Part shown: positions 34,786 through 46,893 of the stretch, in pieces | Position numbering within the stretch: the stretch's first letter is position 1 | How the letters are laid out: each line of letters begins with the position of its first letter | NCBI RefSeq assembly: GCF_028453695.1 | Contig: NC_135780.1 | Coordinates: forward strand, 5,084,001-5,148,000 | Direction of reading: 5' to 3' | From: Augochlora pura | Taxonomy: Eukaryota; Arthropoda; Insecta; Hymenoptera; Halictidae | DNA: 64,000 nt | Position numbers and translations under genes: made by a program | Notes under the pieces: generated by a model | The model's database searches: none | Told to the model about the DNA's origin: nothing | Seen by the model: the letters and a program-made list of their open reading frames with translations, nothing else

Positions 34786-35077
34786 TTAACCCTTTGGCTA
34801 CGGCTGACTTTGGCACGCACCGTACGATAGACATGTATTTCGGAGGAAGTATATGAAAATATTCAATATACCGAATTTTATTACATTAAGCCAACGTTGC
34901 TTGAAGTGAACATTAATTTTAAGATTTTTGTTACAATATTTAACAACCAAATTTAATAATAAACAAATTTAATACGAAACAGGCGAAATTTGATTTGGAC
35001 GTCCGTCGGCGCCTACAGTACCAGGAAACCAACATGTGTCGGACGCCAGTAGGCGCCAAAAGTAGTCAAAGGGTTAA
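34786..35077 (+). mobile_element. TTAA MITE, family E (complete, 292 bp)
   Basis: It starts TTAACCCTTTGGCTACGGC and ends GTAGTCAAAGGGTTAA, and aligns along its length with the nested copy at 25546-25852. In this copy the GC-rich internal hairpin has mismatched arms. Confidence 0.92.
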
Positions 35078-35370
35078 GCTACAATACATACATATATATA
35101 TGTATACAGGAAATCGTAGTACAACCGGGCAGGAATTGATTCTACATCAGAAAAGAAGAAAATATTATGGTAAATCATCTCAAACTGTTTATATTTTCTA
35201 TTTATTTGTTTTATTCCGGCATAACCTCAAAATATTCTAAACATCTTGAAATTTGAGAATATGTTTTGTTCTTCTCAAAAATTACAATTCAAATAGCTAA
35301 TGGTCACTGATTCATACGCACGACGAATATACTCGTCGATCACAGTGAACTGGTTAAATAATATAATAAA

Positions 35371-35464
35371 ATGTTTATTGCAAAATTTTACACGCGTCCC
35401 TTGATTTCAACAGATTTCTCTTATAAGCAATGAGGGGTACGAATATACTTATGGGACTGACTGT
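35371..35464 (-). mobile_element. Tc1-like terminal fragment
   Basis: It shares TTTATTGCAAAATTTTACAC through AGGGGTACGAATATACTTAT and GGGACTGACTG with the termini at 29694-29778 and 41248-41347. It is next to a (TA)n microsatellite (35465-35496), which may have expanded from the TA target. Confidence 0.7.
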
Positions 35465-35496
35465 CTATATATATATACATATATATATATATTGTG

Positions 35497-36548
35497 TACA
35501 CATATACACTGCATGAAGGAGAAAAGGAACCGGAGCGGCTCTTCTTCTCATTGTTCGGGCCGGTTGAAAAGAAATGGAAGCAGAATGAGAGTAGAGGTCT
35601 TTGGCGCGACTGCGAGGCCCCGCAGGGAAACAATAACGTCGGTAAGGATCGCACAATACCGGAATTATTAACTTTCCACCGAATTAAAACCGTCTATCAC
35701 ATTGCCGGATCTTTTCTCTACTGATCACCCCCGGGCTCTCTCCCCCCCGTTCCACGCTTTCTTTTTCTTCCTGTTATCGTTGCCGACCTACCTCTCCCCC
35801 TCGTCACCCCCGCTTCTCTGCTTTGTTCATTTCCTTCGTTTACCCGCGAGCACCCGCGGCCCCCGTAAATCTAATAGGACTTATGAACAACGATACCCCC
35901 GCGCGCGCGCGCTTACGCCACTTTCTTCCTCATAATTTGAAAAGATTTCGCGGGACGGTGTAGAATGAATAATTCATCGGGAGACCGGCTCTTCACTCTC
36001 TCTCTTTCTCTCTTTCTCTCTCTTGCGAACTAATAAATGGACCGGCGGTTATTTATGCGAAATCCAGGGCTTTTTAAAAAGATATCGATCGAAACAAAAA
36101 TTAAAGAGAGAGTCGCCACGGTGCCGCGACGTTGAACGGTTTCCGTTTAGGTGAGTTTTTGGTCGGCGAACGGACGTTTCCTGTAAACGCATCGCCGCTC
36201 AAAGTCTGCCCGGGTTTTTATCCTCTGTTCAATTATTCATTTAATTATTCGCGGATTAAAGGCTTTGGTACGGAAGCCACCGGTACGCGATCGCGAATTG
36301 AAATAATAATGGCGGCGGGGGGCAGAACAGAAAAACGGTCGATCGTTTTAAATACCTGGTTTTATTGTAAATTATGCGATGCCTCCGTGGATCGTGAAAC
36401 GATAGACTGTTTTACCGGTGATTGTGCGAAACAAGGACAACTCAGATTTTTGTAGAGCTACAGACATAGAGCTACCAAAAATCCAAGTATGTTTATATAT
36501 ATATATTTTAATTTTTGTACCACAAATGTGTTTCTGTGTCAAGTATGT
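35497..36548. other. Unique DNA; no gene seen
   Basis: CpG-rich with a pyrimidine tract at about 35990-36025. The 107-codon frame at 36132-36455 has one CxxC pair but matches nothing I know. Confidence 0.4.
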
Positions 36549-36812
36549 TAGAATAAATTTATATGTTATATATTTATATCAGAATAAATTTATATGTTAT
36601 ACATTTATATTAGAATAAATTTATATGTTATATATTTATATTAGAATAAATTTATATGTTATATATTTATATCAGAATAAATTTATATGTTATATATTTC
36701 TATTAGAATAAATTTATATATTATATATTTCTATTAGAATAAATGTATATGTTATATATTTGTGTTAGAATAAATTTATACATTATATATCTACGTTGAA
36801 ATAAATTTATAT
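36549..36812. repeat. AT-rich minisatellite, 31-bp unit, about 8.5 copies
   Basis: Units begin near 36549, 36580, 36611 and so on, each with AGAATAAATTTATATGTTAT followed by ATATTTATAT. The later copies, towards 36812, are the most diverged, which suggests growth at the left side. Confidence 0.95.
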
Positions 36813-39321
36813 CAAAGCGGAAACGTTAAACATCGACAGGTCAGAAATCAGAAACGCGGTCTCTTTGCACCGGAGTGTACGAGCTGCGCATTAATCAGAG
36901 CTCGCAGCAAATTCCAGGGTGATTAAACCACGCTTCCTGATATCGCATGTCACATTAGCTGAAACCGTGAAGCTTTATTTCTGAACGGTGCGCAACGCAT
37001 CGCTGGGCTCCGATCACGCATCCCTATTTGTCATTAATTTGCTCGAAGGCATCGTGCCGAAAAGAAAGAAAGAAAGAAAGAAAGAAAGAAACCTCGTCGA
37101 CGGTGACGAGGAGGAGTTGGTCGGCCGCGGTACGATCGTTGGAATCGTCTCGCGTTCGATCGTCCTTTCGCGGCTAGACAGGACGCATTGCAGATCGATC
37201 GTTCGATCTAATCGGCTATGATCCATCTACGCGATAAGTTCATTCCGGTTACGCAATTCCGCGTCGGGTCTGGTCAAAGGCGAGAGCGCGGCTGGATACG
37301 CGCAATTACCGTAAGCTGGCGGGCCGATAAGAAGAGGAAGAAACAGAGGAGAGGTTATCGAGGCGTTAAGGCGTTAAAACGATCCTCTGCCCCTCCCTTT
37401 CGCGTTGAACGCACCGAGCTTTCTCTCATCGGGGGGGAAAACGCGTCGGGAAAGCGAGAGAGGCGGAATCGCGTTAAGACGGAAAGTCAACGGAAAAGGC
37501 GAAGACGGCTGGAAGAGGAAGAGGCATGGCAGGGAGAGAGAGAGAGAGAGAAAGGGTGAGAGAAATGGAGAGAAAGAGAGAGAGAGAGAGAAAGAGGGAA
37601 GGTGGAGGGTGTGAACGGCGAGGACGATGACAAAAAGCGATCGTTTCCCAGCAGAAAGAAGACGGAATGACAAGTTGAGCGTGGTGTTCGGGACAGGGCC
37701 GAAAGGAGAGAGAGACAAGGGTGGTGTAAAAAGGAGGTATGACTCAGCCCCCTCGTTCGCGGTCGACGAGGACACAAAGTGGACACAGCAAAGGTGGTAA
37801 GAGGGATCGAGAAGAAAAGGTGGCAAAAGGAGGAAACAAAAGGCGATCGCGTATGAGCGGCAATTAGCCCCTCTAATGGCGCGCGAAACAAAACAAAAGA
37901 GTCGAGCGTTGAGCTCAAACACAATAAAGCCACGGTACGCGGGGACAGAAGAAAAAGACGAGAGGAGGTGGAGGAGAAATAAAGAACCGAGGGAACAATG
38001 GCGCGCGGGCTACCGCGCCGCGCTCTGTTGCTGTTTCTGTACCCGTCTCCTCCTTCTTCTTCTCTCCTTTTCTTTATTTTACTCGGTTTTACTCTTTTCT
38101 TTTAGTTGCCGGTGACAACGCCTACCAGAGTCGTTTCCGAACGACTCCGAAGGGTCTCTTCGCTTTGGAAAATTAAAAGTCGCTAATGAAGCGACCATGC
38201 TACTCGACCGAGAAGCTGCGTCGACCCTTTCGGGATTATATTGGAATTAATGATTTAGGGACTAAGATAACCGGGACAACACCCTGTGGGACGAACAGGG
38301 TGTCTTCTATGGTGTATCAACTTGGAACGAATGGCGGTGTTCTGGATCTAATAATCGACGCACGTCAGAAATTTGGAATGGCGTCTGGATGGAAATAGGG
38401 GATGTTGAGACTAGGATTTTAGTTAACTTCGTTCTAATTAGATCTCAGGTTTTCTACAAATGCGACAACAGTTAGTATGCGACTTTTGCAAATGGTAAGA
38501 TTAAAGGAATTTTGAGATCAAGATCGTATATCTTGCTACAAAAGTTGCAATTTGTAGAAAACAAAGTTCTCCATTATCTAAATCGTTGGCGAGCTATAGA
38601 TACGTCTTCAATTTATTAAAATAGCAGCAAATAAATTTTTCTTTCGTTCCAATACCTTCTAGTTGGTCACATCTTCATTTTACATTAAAAATCCACAGTA
38701 ATAATAACTTGCAATTTATGCCAACAGTATTTAATTCGTATATTACAGGATCCCTGTTATCGAAAAATAACTAAAATTGTACTTATTGATAATTTACTTA
38801 ATTATATATAATTGGTTATGGCTCGATCGAGTTCGCCAGCAATAAATTGACAAAATATTATTTTGTTACAGCAGACGCGAGTATCGAGCGGATCTCATCA
38901 ATGCCATACTCCGAATCGCCTTCGGGGGACAACGCTTCAGGGTGAATGACGAAAGAAGACACTCTCATAGATGGAAACGTCTTGCAACTCTCGAACATGA
39001 TTACCGTGCGCGCGTTTATTAAGACTTTCTGCTTTTCCGACGCGTGCATAGTACACCTGATTACACCTGCAGTCCGAGCTGGATGTTGCGCCTTTTGCAA
39101 TTTCTGTGTTACCGTGCACGAAATAAGTAGTAATTTCGCGAAGCGCGTTCGCCGACTGCTTCATTATCCGACCGCGTGTCGTTCTCCGCTATTATATTTA
39201 ACAATGTATAACGTCCTTACAATCAATATTTCTTCCGTCTGTAATTGCGAAATCCTAAACGTTATTCTGCGAGTATCATCTTCCTACAGACACGTAAGAA
39301 AGTTTCGACTGCAATTCGAAA
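36813..39321. other. CpG-rich then AT-rich stretch; no gene confirmed
   Basis: It includes an (AAAG)n run at 37063-37091, purine-rich DNA with (GA)n at about 37529-37590 and a pyrimidine tract at 38045-38100. About 38400-38880 is AT-rich. Open frames at 38186-38398 and 38946-39362 are unrecognised, and the latter runs into a family A element. Confidence 0.4.
37063..37091. repeat. (AAAG)n microsatellite, about 7 copies
   Basis: A near-perfect run of AAAG tetranucleotides. Confidence 0.92.
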
Positions 39322-39572
39322 TTAACCCTTTGCACTCGAAGCCATTTTATCTAAAAATATGAAATAATTCTCCTGACTCATAGTGTTTCTATTCAGTACA
39401 ATAAAGTGCACTTTTACGCCTACGAAATTGATTCTTGCGATTTATAGCAACAATTTCACTACTCAACAATTTTCTTTTAAATCTCAACTTTATTATTATA
39501 AAAATTATTATCGAACGCGATAGAATAATTTTAGTGGTGCCTCAGAGTCACCGTTCGAGTGCAAAGGGTTAA
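39322..39572 (+). mobile_element. TTAA MITE, family A (complete, 251 bp)
   Basis: One of the best-preserved copies. It starts TTAACCCTTTGCACTCGAAG and ends GTTCGAGTGCAAAGGGTTAA, with intact TTAA on both sides. The interior has the two family landmarks: GAAGCCATTTTA next to the left end and TAGTGGTGCCTCAGAGTCAC before the right end. It is useful as the reference for the family. Confidence 0.95.
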
Positions 39573-41008
39573 GTATCGAGTATTAAAATTGTGCACAGCT
39601 GCATTTCGTCGAAGTAGATTCGATGAAGTAGAAAATAAATGTAGCGTGTAACGAATCGATAGTAAACGTGGGGACACGACTTGTAGTCACATTAGAACGA
39701 CGATATAAAGTGGGAGGTCTTGCGCGGCTGATTGGCTACCTTATTAATTGCATAAAGCCTAATAGTCGCGTGCAGATGATAGCCCCGAGTTCTACCGTCA
39801 TGTGATCTGACTTTAGTTCACGACGGTGGACTAGATAGCCATTAGGGGACAAGTAGAATCGGTTTCGCTCGTAACACGATAAACAGCGCTCCCATTAAAC
39901 CCGTTTCGTCGAAACAATATTTCGGCGGCTCTGAAATACTTGGTCAAAGAAGCGACATTCCTCGAATGCAGCTCGATTTATTGCATTCGACGTATAGACA
40001 AAGTTGAAAACTGTCTGAAAACTCGTTGCATAAAGTATCGACTGCGAAGTTGTCGCGTTTACAGATTGCCGCAGTAAAATCGCCGGAATCGATGGACATT
40101 ACATGCTCGACTAAATAAACGACAGCATCGCGGCGAAATGATTTATTCGCGCGTCGACAAAGTCGGCATTACTTCTCCATCAGGCCGATACACGTCTCGC
40201 GACGATAGGAAACGGTTTCTGGGGCAAGGAGCGGTCGCCGAGTTTGTCATTAAATTCCATTTCTAATGGCCGCGGTTCGTCTACCTTGCACACTGATTAG
40301 ACATTCCTTCTGCTCCAATTCGCGGACGCGCGCGCGCGCACGGCAATCCTCCGGGTCCGTTCACAACGCAAGAATGTTCCAAGTAATTATCCGTGTACCT
40401 GCTAGTGCCCGCAATTACATACGTGTATTCCTGTTTGGCCGGCCGCGGCCAGTCGATGCCTAATTGAACTGTACGTTTACCTCTCGTCATTACCGAGTCA
40501 ATTTACGTCCGCTTTCCATGCCGCTGACGGTACCCACCGGTACTTTATTGTGTTCGACGACGTGTTTGGTTACCCACGGCGTTAGTTCGTAAGTTTCGCG
40601 GGCATAACGGATTATATTATCCCTGTTGGTGTGCCTCGAAGAATTCACCGCGTCCGCCTCATAAGGTCACCGGTACGACCCATAAAACGTTACGTCTATG
40701 ATGTAGCGCGCACGCTTTCCTCGAGCACATCCGCTCGAATAATAAAAACAGTATATCGAGTCCTAGTCCTCGCCCCCCCCTCTCCACGTGCACGTGTCTC
40801 CTTACAAATGCGCCCCGCGTTAATACGAAACGATCGATCGATTACGTTTTCATTTCCCGCGATTCATTTATATAAAACTCGACACCCTCGGATCCGATTT
40901 CTTGCACTAATGACAATTATCCGCGAATACCTCGGATTTCAGGCTTCAGGATTCCTTTAAAGAGTGAATTCGAGCTTGATGGAGTTGGTCGTCGGTAGAA
41001 TTTGCATA
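39573..41008. other. Unique DNA, possible conserved non-coding sequence; no gene seen
   Basis: It is CpG-rich with short homeodomain-like ATTA/TAAT motifs, for example TTATTAATTGCATAAAG near 39742. There is no coding signal or repeat family. Confidence 0.35.
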
Positions 41009-41347
41009 TTAACCCTTTGGCACTCGAGTGGTGACTCCGAGGCGCCACTAAAATTGTTGCAGTACGTTCCAAGATAATTTTTATATTATGAAAAATTAGA
41101 TTTCAAAAATTATTAAAAATATAACTGTTGTTGCTTGAGTTACAATATTCAATTTCATATGCATATGAAATGTTATATTCTATATATAGTCCAAATATTC
41201 TATATTATATTATGTTTGTTATTAGTTAATTAATTTCGTTATAATTTGCTATCAATGTTTATTGCAAAATCTTACATACGTCCCTTGATTTCGACAAATT
41301 TCTCTTATAAGCAACAAGGGTACGAATACTTATGGGATTGACTGTAT
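41009..41347 (-). mobile_element. Family A end joined to a Tc1-like terminal sequence
   Basis: TTAACCCTTTGGCACTCGAG and then GGTGACTCCGAGGCGCCACT is the right end of family A in reverse. From about 41195 the sequence matches the Tc1-like material at 28430-28530, and 41248-41347 is the full Tc1-like terminus ending TATGGGATTGACTGTA. The rest of the A element is missing. Confidence 0.75.
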
Positions 41348-41749
41348 AAAATGCACTTTATGCATTTATGCAGTATACATACACCTTACTGTATATATAT
41401 ATCTGTTAGGCGATCCTGATAACATCGTATTGGTTTAACACACCCCTAATTGAATACACCCGATTTTCGAGCGGTTATTTCGTACGGTACGTTTCGTCGA
41501 CACCTTCTTTTCACTTCAGCCTCCGCATAACGCAGCCGCCTGCAGCCGTGTCGCATTCGCACGATATCAATTTACGACCGGCCGCAGAGAATGTTAATTG
41601 TACGTTAGCACCGGCTGGTAATGCAGTCGAGCAAAATTTTCTTTACATGACGACGACGACGCGCGCGCGCGCGCGCAAGACCGATTGAGTTACAATGATT
41701 GCGGTCATCAATGAAGTCGATCCGCGCATCCTCCATTCACCGACGAGAA

Positions 41750-41781
<32 letters not shown>

Positions 41782-41866
41782 GCGGCCGATTTTCCCCGAT
41801 TTTTTTCATTCCGACCGTGAGTTGTACGACACATATGTAGGCGATATCGGTCGCAGTGCACGGGAG

Positions 41867-41900
<34 letters not shown>

Positions 41901-42269
41901 AAAAAAGGAAAAGAAGGGAAACCAGCGAGCCGTTGGCAGGGAGCAGCTGACGCCTCGAGTTCTTTAATTAAAACTGACCGCCTGCTTTTCCTCCTCGACC
42001 AAGCAATAACGAGATTTATTTCATAATACCTCCGAACTCGTTCACCACGTGGACGAGCCTTTGCAATTTCTCGCGAGACACTTCTTCCTTCCTTCCTTCG
42101 GAAAACGCTGGACCACAACTTTCCCCTGACAATTATACACTCCAACAATTGCCGTCAACAACATTCACGTACGTTCCCTTATTAATGAACGTCTTCGTAC
42201 GAAATGAGAAACGTTTTTATTTACAGCAGCTAAACGAAAATCTATTTGTCTAACATTGAATCTGAATCT
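41348..42269. other. CpG-rich DNA with GA/CT and CG tracts
   Basis: It has a (CG)n run at about 41660-41677, (CT)n at 41754-41781 and (GA)n at 41868-41901. The CT and GA runs face each other about 90 bp apart and could form a stem in RNA. The overlapping frames are low-complexity. Confidence 0.45.
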
Positions 42270-42470
42270 AATATCGTTCTTTCACCCTTGAAAATCATTT
42301 TTATAGCAACAATGTTCTAATTTTAGAAAAATTGTTAAATATGGCACAGTTAGTATGAATAACGAGAATTAATTTGGTATATATAAAATATCGCTCAAAA
42401 AAAAAATACTATAAGACAGAAAAGTTATTTTAGATTTAGAGCTAAAATGGCTTCGAGTGCAAAGGGTTAA
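42270..42470 (-). mobile_element. TTAA MITE, family A, one end intact
   Basis: The right boundary is ATGGCTTCGAGTGC then AAAGGGTTAA. The interior matches 17847-18077 closely. The other end is degenerate, so the left limit is approximate. Confidence 0.8.
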
Positions 42471-43049
42471 TATCTATATCTAATATCACTTCTTCTGTCT
42501 ATACAGTTTAGTATATCATTTTCATATTCCTGCCAATGCTGCATAAAATCCACAGTGCACCGGTCAACATAAATTAAACGTCAATCAAGGTTTCATCAAA
42601 CAATCCAAGCATTGTTAACGTCGTCATAATAGTAAATTGTTAATGTAAAGCTTCGCGAAGCCAGAAACTAAAAATTTTACTCTATAATAGAAAAATGATT
42701 TGCATCGTTCTATACTAAGAAATGCACGAATTAAAAGCGAAAGAATTAAATTAAAGCAGCGGTAAATATAAGCGTTTTATTCCGAGCATTAATAGTTGAG
42801 GAAGCTGGCGACGCTTCCTCTGGAAAATCGTGTATGGTTGATGAGTTTCTCCAGTAATACAGCATTATTGATTCGCGGCGCAATGTATGCACATAAATTC
42901 TGTCAAGTTACGATGAACGTGTGGGTGAATGTTTCAATCACGACACAACTATACACGCGATTATTATTCTCGTTTCTTGGAGCACTCGTAAAAATTTCGA
43001 ACGCTGGCTATCAAGCTTATTAATATTATTCTTTATTCTCTAAAATTAT
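42471..43049. other. AT-rich unique DNA, nothing recognised
   Basis: A 75-codon frame at 42796-43023 has ordinary composition but no recognisable domain. Confidence 0.4.
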
Positions 43050-43238
43050 TCTCTAAAATTATTCCGTCACCAAAAATAACGTTTATAGCAACAAAATTTA
43101 ATTTTAGAAAAATTGTTGAACATGAAACGTTCGGTACGAATCGCAAGAATTAATTTAAAAACTGTATAGCATAAATTGAAATACTGTACAGCAGAGAAAT
43201 GATTTCAAAAATTATTTACTTCGAGTGCAAAGGGTTGA
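43050..43238 (-). mobile_element. Family A, one end intact
   Basis: It ends ACTTCGAGTGCAAAGGGTTGA, where the final TTAA has mutated to TTGA. The interior shares TTTATAGCAACA and TTTAGAAAAATTGTTGAACA with other A copies. Confidence 0.7.
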
Positions 43239-44625
43239 TATAAAATATTAATATTTCCGGGCTCTCAGAAAATAGAGAATGACGCTTCCCGGCGGGCAAT
43301 TTCGTTTCGGGATCGCGGATTGATTTGTTTTCCACCCTGCTGGCACGCTCGCTAACAAAAGGTGTCAGGTAGGAGGTCCGCAGCAAGCGAATTCCAAAGA
43401 GGAGGCGTGAGAGTTTCGAGTGTTGCGAGGCGAGCTGGCAGCCAATTAGGGAAACCTCGTGAGATATGTAGAAAATATTGATTTGTATAGTCGCGCGTGC
43501 CCGTGGCCGGGCACCGTGTTACAACGCCGAGCATCGTCGCGAGCGTCGCGACGCGGATATCGGCGGCACTATTGCCTTCTGCTTGCGCGAGAAGCCAAAC
43601 ACCATCGGACCTCGTCTGCCGCGCCTTACAACGTCGTGTAGAACGATGTAGAACACCGCAAATTCTTCCGCTAACGAACTACTTATGCTTCTACACGGCT
43701 TAAGTTGCTCGGACGACTAAGTGACTTCCGGCTCTACTTACAGCGAGAAGGAAATCGTAATGCTTCGACGACGAGATTACTTTGTTACATGGACGCCTAA
43801 ACAAAAATTGTTGCATTTTACAAATTTTATATTTCTGTATTAGTAATGTTTCGCTTGTAACTACTAATCGCTAAATTGAGGATTCTATGCATTTAGGACA
43901 AAAATCAATATAAATGCAAAGCCATTGCACGAATTTAAAACTAAGTATTGGATTATTTTCAATTTACTATAATCGTTGAAAGAGAAAAGGCATTTTCAAG
44001 TAATTTGAGTTTCTCATAAGTGACGATTTTTATTTCGCATAAAGATCCGTAGTCTAATAATCGTTCTATGATTAGTATAAGTATAAGTAGGCAATAAGTA
44101 TAGAAATGTTAAGTGTTTATTGTACTGCGAATTTTGCACATTTATGCTACAATTAACCAGGCGAAATATAGATGATAAGAAGAAATATATTATCTCGTGT
44201 CCTATACATCCGATGCAGATCATTTCTAATTTATATAAAAGCAGTCTAATGATTCGACATTTGCACAACCAAAGCGTACTACGAAAATCGGAACAAAAGA
44301 CTAGAAAGTCGGTGCTAGAAAATTTCTCTTAATATTCCAAGGATCCCCGCGCAGGTAAACGGTTAAAAAATCAAGGGAGACATAAATTATCGTAGCACGA
44401 TGATTACCCGAGACGCCATGCATCAAGCGATCACAATATTAAAAGCTATCTGTTAAAGAAAGCAGATAAATCAAGATTTACTTTGATTTACTGTTTCAAC
44501 CAGTTCAACTCGCGGATTTACACGAAGAAACAACTTTTATTACCAGCGTAAAAACAAATTAGCACAAAATGTTGCTCGTGTAGACGAGACATATTATCGA
44601 TAATTATATTATCGTAATTTTTATG
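43239..44625. other. Unique DNA, CpG-rich then AT-rich; no gene seen
   Basis: CpG-rich to about 43780, AT-rich afterwards. No repeat family or coding signal. Confidence 0.45.
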
Positions 44626-44776
44626 TTAACCCTTTGCACTCGGAACTATTTCAACCACGGATCTAAAATAATTTCTCTGACTTTTAGCATCTCCATTTTA
44701 TATAACAAAATTTATTCATACTTTTAATAATTTATTTACACATTAGTAGAGTCGCCGCTCGAGTGCAAAGTGTTAA
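44626..44776 (+). mobile_element. TTAA MITE, family A, internally deleted (151 bp)
   Basis: Both ends are intact: TTAACCCTTTGCACTCGGAA and GCTCGAGTGCAAAGTGTTAA. The middle is about 100 bp shorter than in full copies; the ACTGTGGATC-type left interior is followed almost directly by the GTAGAGTCGCC right interior. Confidence 0.9.
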
Positions 44777-45967
44777 CACGTGTTCGAACGAACAAATTTG
44801 TATAATAACCACCGGTAGAAGTATAATAATCGTAATAAATGATAATAATTGCAAAAATGATTATTCGACGAACGACGCCACGGTTAAAGTGATCCAATAA
44901 ATCGAATCAGCTCTGTAATGGACTAACTCGCATCGACACGTATCAGGATTTCTTCGACACATATCTAATGACACCGCATAGTTCTCGTTAAGATCTAGGA
45001 CACGTCGAAGCGTCGCTTGTAAATCGCGAAGGCGCGAGCGTACCGATTCACTCGAAAGATCCACCTTGCGTATCTCGCGCGATATAACGAGCGCGAGCGA
45101 GCCCGGGTATCCGCGAAAGCGTTTCGCGTCGCGAGAATTGTCCGTATATCTCTGCATTATACATATAATTGAATAAAATAAGAGGAGCATCCGCATGAGA
45201 TGGTGGTAACTTTCACCGACAACACGATTTTCTTTCAATTGCTTTACCGTCCGGAATCCCGTGAAATCTGTTTACCGGTTCCGGTTTACTTGCGAGATGT
45301 CGTGCTCGAACCGTTTTTTTTCTTCCTTCTCTCTCTCTCTCACTCTATAACTCTTTCTCTTTCCTTCTCTCCAGTTCCCGAGGTCGGCCAAGCAATCGAT
45401 GATAGTGGGGAGGGAAGCACAATAAATTTTATTACGCTTAAAGCGTATCTCGTAAAATAATGATAGCACGGTACAGAGACTGCGTTCACGTTCACGCGAA
45501 TGCGCCATTTATCGACACTTGCACCAGAGATTATCTCGACTCCGTGGTACACGGGCGATGGCGTCGGTCAATTATCGTCGCCGCGCAGGAAATTTAATTG
45601 ATCGTTATAAATGATCAAATTGCAGAGGTGGTGGAACTCTCTCGCCTGCTTGCGGTGCACTGTTTTCCTTGTTCTCTTTTTTTCTTTTCTTTTTTTCTTT
45701 CGCCTCTCCCCCCCCTAAGCGTCGCGTAGTATGAAAGTAATTTGAACTAAGGCACTTAGGGGTATTAACGTTAATAGAACCACCGCGGTGTGCGTGGACG
45801 ATCGACGGAAATATTGAAAAATATAGTTCTCGCGTGGTGGAACAGGTGTGCACGTACTGTAATAAATACGCGAAGAATAATTTTTACATCGCGAAAGCGT
45901 GAAAACGTTGCTCGATCGGTTCGCGATCGGCGTTTTTTACTCGCTACGCTAAATTTTTACTGTGAAA
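44777..45967. other. Unique DNA; no gene confirmed
   Basis: A 125-codon minus-strand frame (44861-45238) has a protein-like composition but no recognisable domain. It could be chance in CpG-rich DNA. Confidence 0.35.
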
Positions 45968-46060
45968 CATTTTTTTGCAACGTGAACATCGATGGTCATT
46001 TTTTGCAACATGAATTTCGACGATCATTTTTTGCAACATGAATTTCGACGGTCATTTTTT
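45968..46060. repeat. Tandem repeat, 28-bp unit, about 3.3 copies
   Basis: CATTTTTTGCAACATGAATT followed by TCGACG(A/G)T recurs near 45968, 45997, 46025 and 46053. The first copy is the most diverged. Confidence 0.9.
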
Positions 46061-46319
46061 GGGATCCATGCGTTTTGCGCGTTACGCTGTATTCTGCACG
46101 AAATATGGGGGGCATGTATCAAATTATAGATCAAATTATAGTATCCATAAATGAAAGTAAAATATTAAAATTTTGGTATAGATATTTGGTAACGAATGGA
46201 CACGTTGAATGAATCGAAAATACGTTGGAGAAATAATACTGCTGCCTTTCGATTTGTGTTAATATTTTATACGGTATTTTGGTTCCTTTTTTAACGTGAC
46301 ATTCTTTATGTTATTATCT

Positions 46320-46462
46320 CACCTTAACTATTATATATAAATTATATATATTATATATAACACTACTGACTATTTATATATAATACTATAGCATATACTA
46401 TATAATTATATATTTATATAATTAATAAACCTACAGTATATAATTGTATACTAGTATATATA
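46320..46462. repeat. (TA)-rich tract left of the palindromic element
   Basis: Almost pure A/T DNA dominated by TATATA. A similar tract flanks the other side (about 48061-48170), consistent with insertion of the element into one AT-rich tract. Confidence 0.7.
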
Positions 46463-46893
46463 CAGAGTGTCTCAAAATTATGTGCACTCCAGGAAATGGG
46501 AGGTAGCTGAGGCCATTTCAAGTAACTTTTTCCTTTGCCGAAGTGCAATCCGCGGCTTTGTTAACGAGTTATTAACAATTAAAATTGGCTGCGCACAGAC
46601 AAGTTTTCGCGCTGCTGCGCGCGCGAGCATGGACGACTCAGGGACGACTCAAGCCCGTCTCGGTGACAGGAGCCACGACCACGTATCGCCTCTGAGCCGC
46701 GTTCGATCATCAAATAAGAATTTCATGAATTTCACAAATATTATTAATGAAAAACTTACCAATTCAGTTGTAAATGTTGTAATCCAGAAGATGCAATCCA
46801 CTTATGAAGAACGGCTTAGATTACATTAACTGTCACTTTCACTTTTACTTTCGCTGCACTGTTGTTCAACAGTGATCACGAATTATTGAACAA

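Noticed and set aside
35300..35356. CACAGTGAACTGGTTAA, possibly the right end of another TTAA element
   Set aside because: No matching inverted left end was found nearby, so it cannot be told from chance.
44861..45238. 125-codon minus-strand frame with ordinary amino-acid composition
   Set aside because: No domain, no splice or promoter context, and no repeat of it elsewhere. Kept only as something to test with RNA data.
46467..46829. 120-codon plus-strand frame in the left arm of the palindrome, with a similar frame in the right arm
   Set aside because: The two arms are copies, so similar frames are expected; the translation matches no transposase and includes the terminal repeat.
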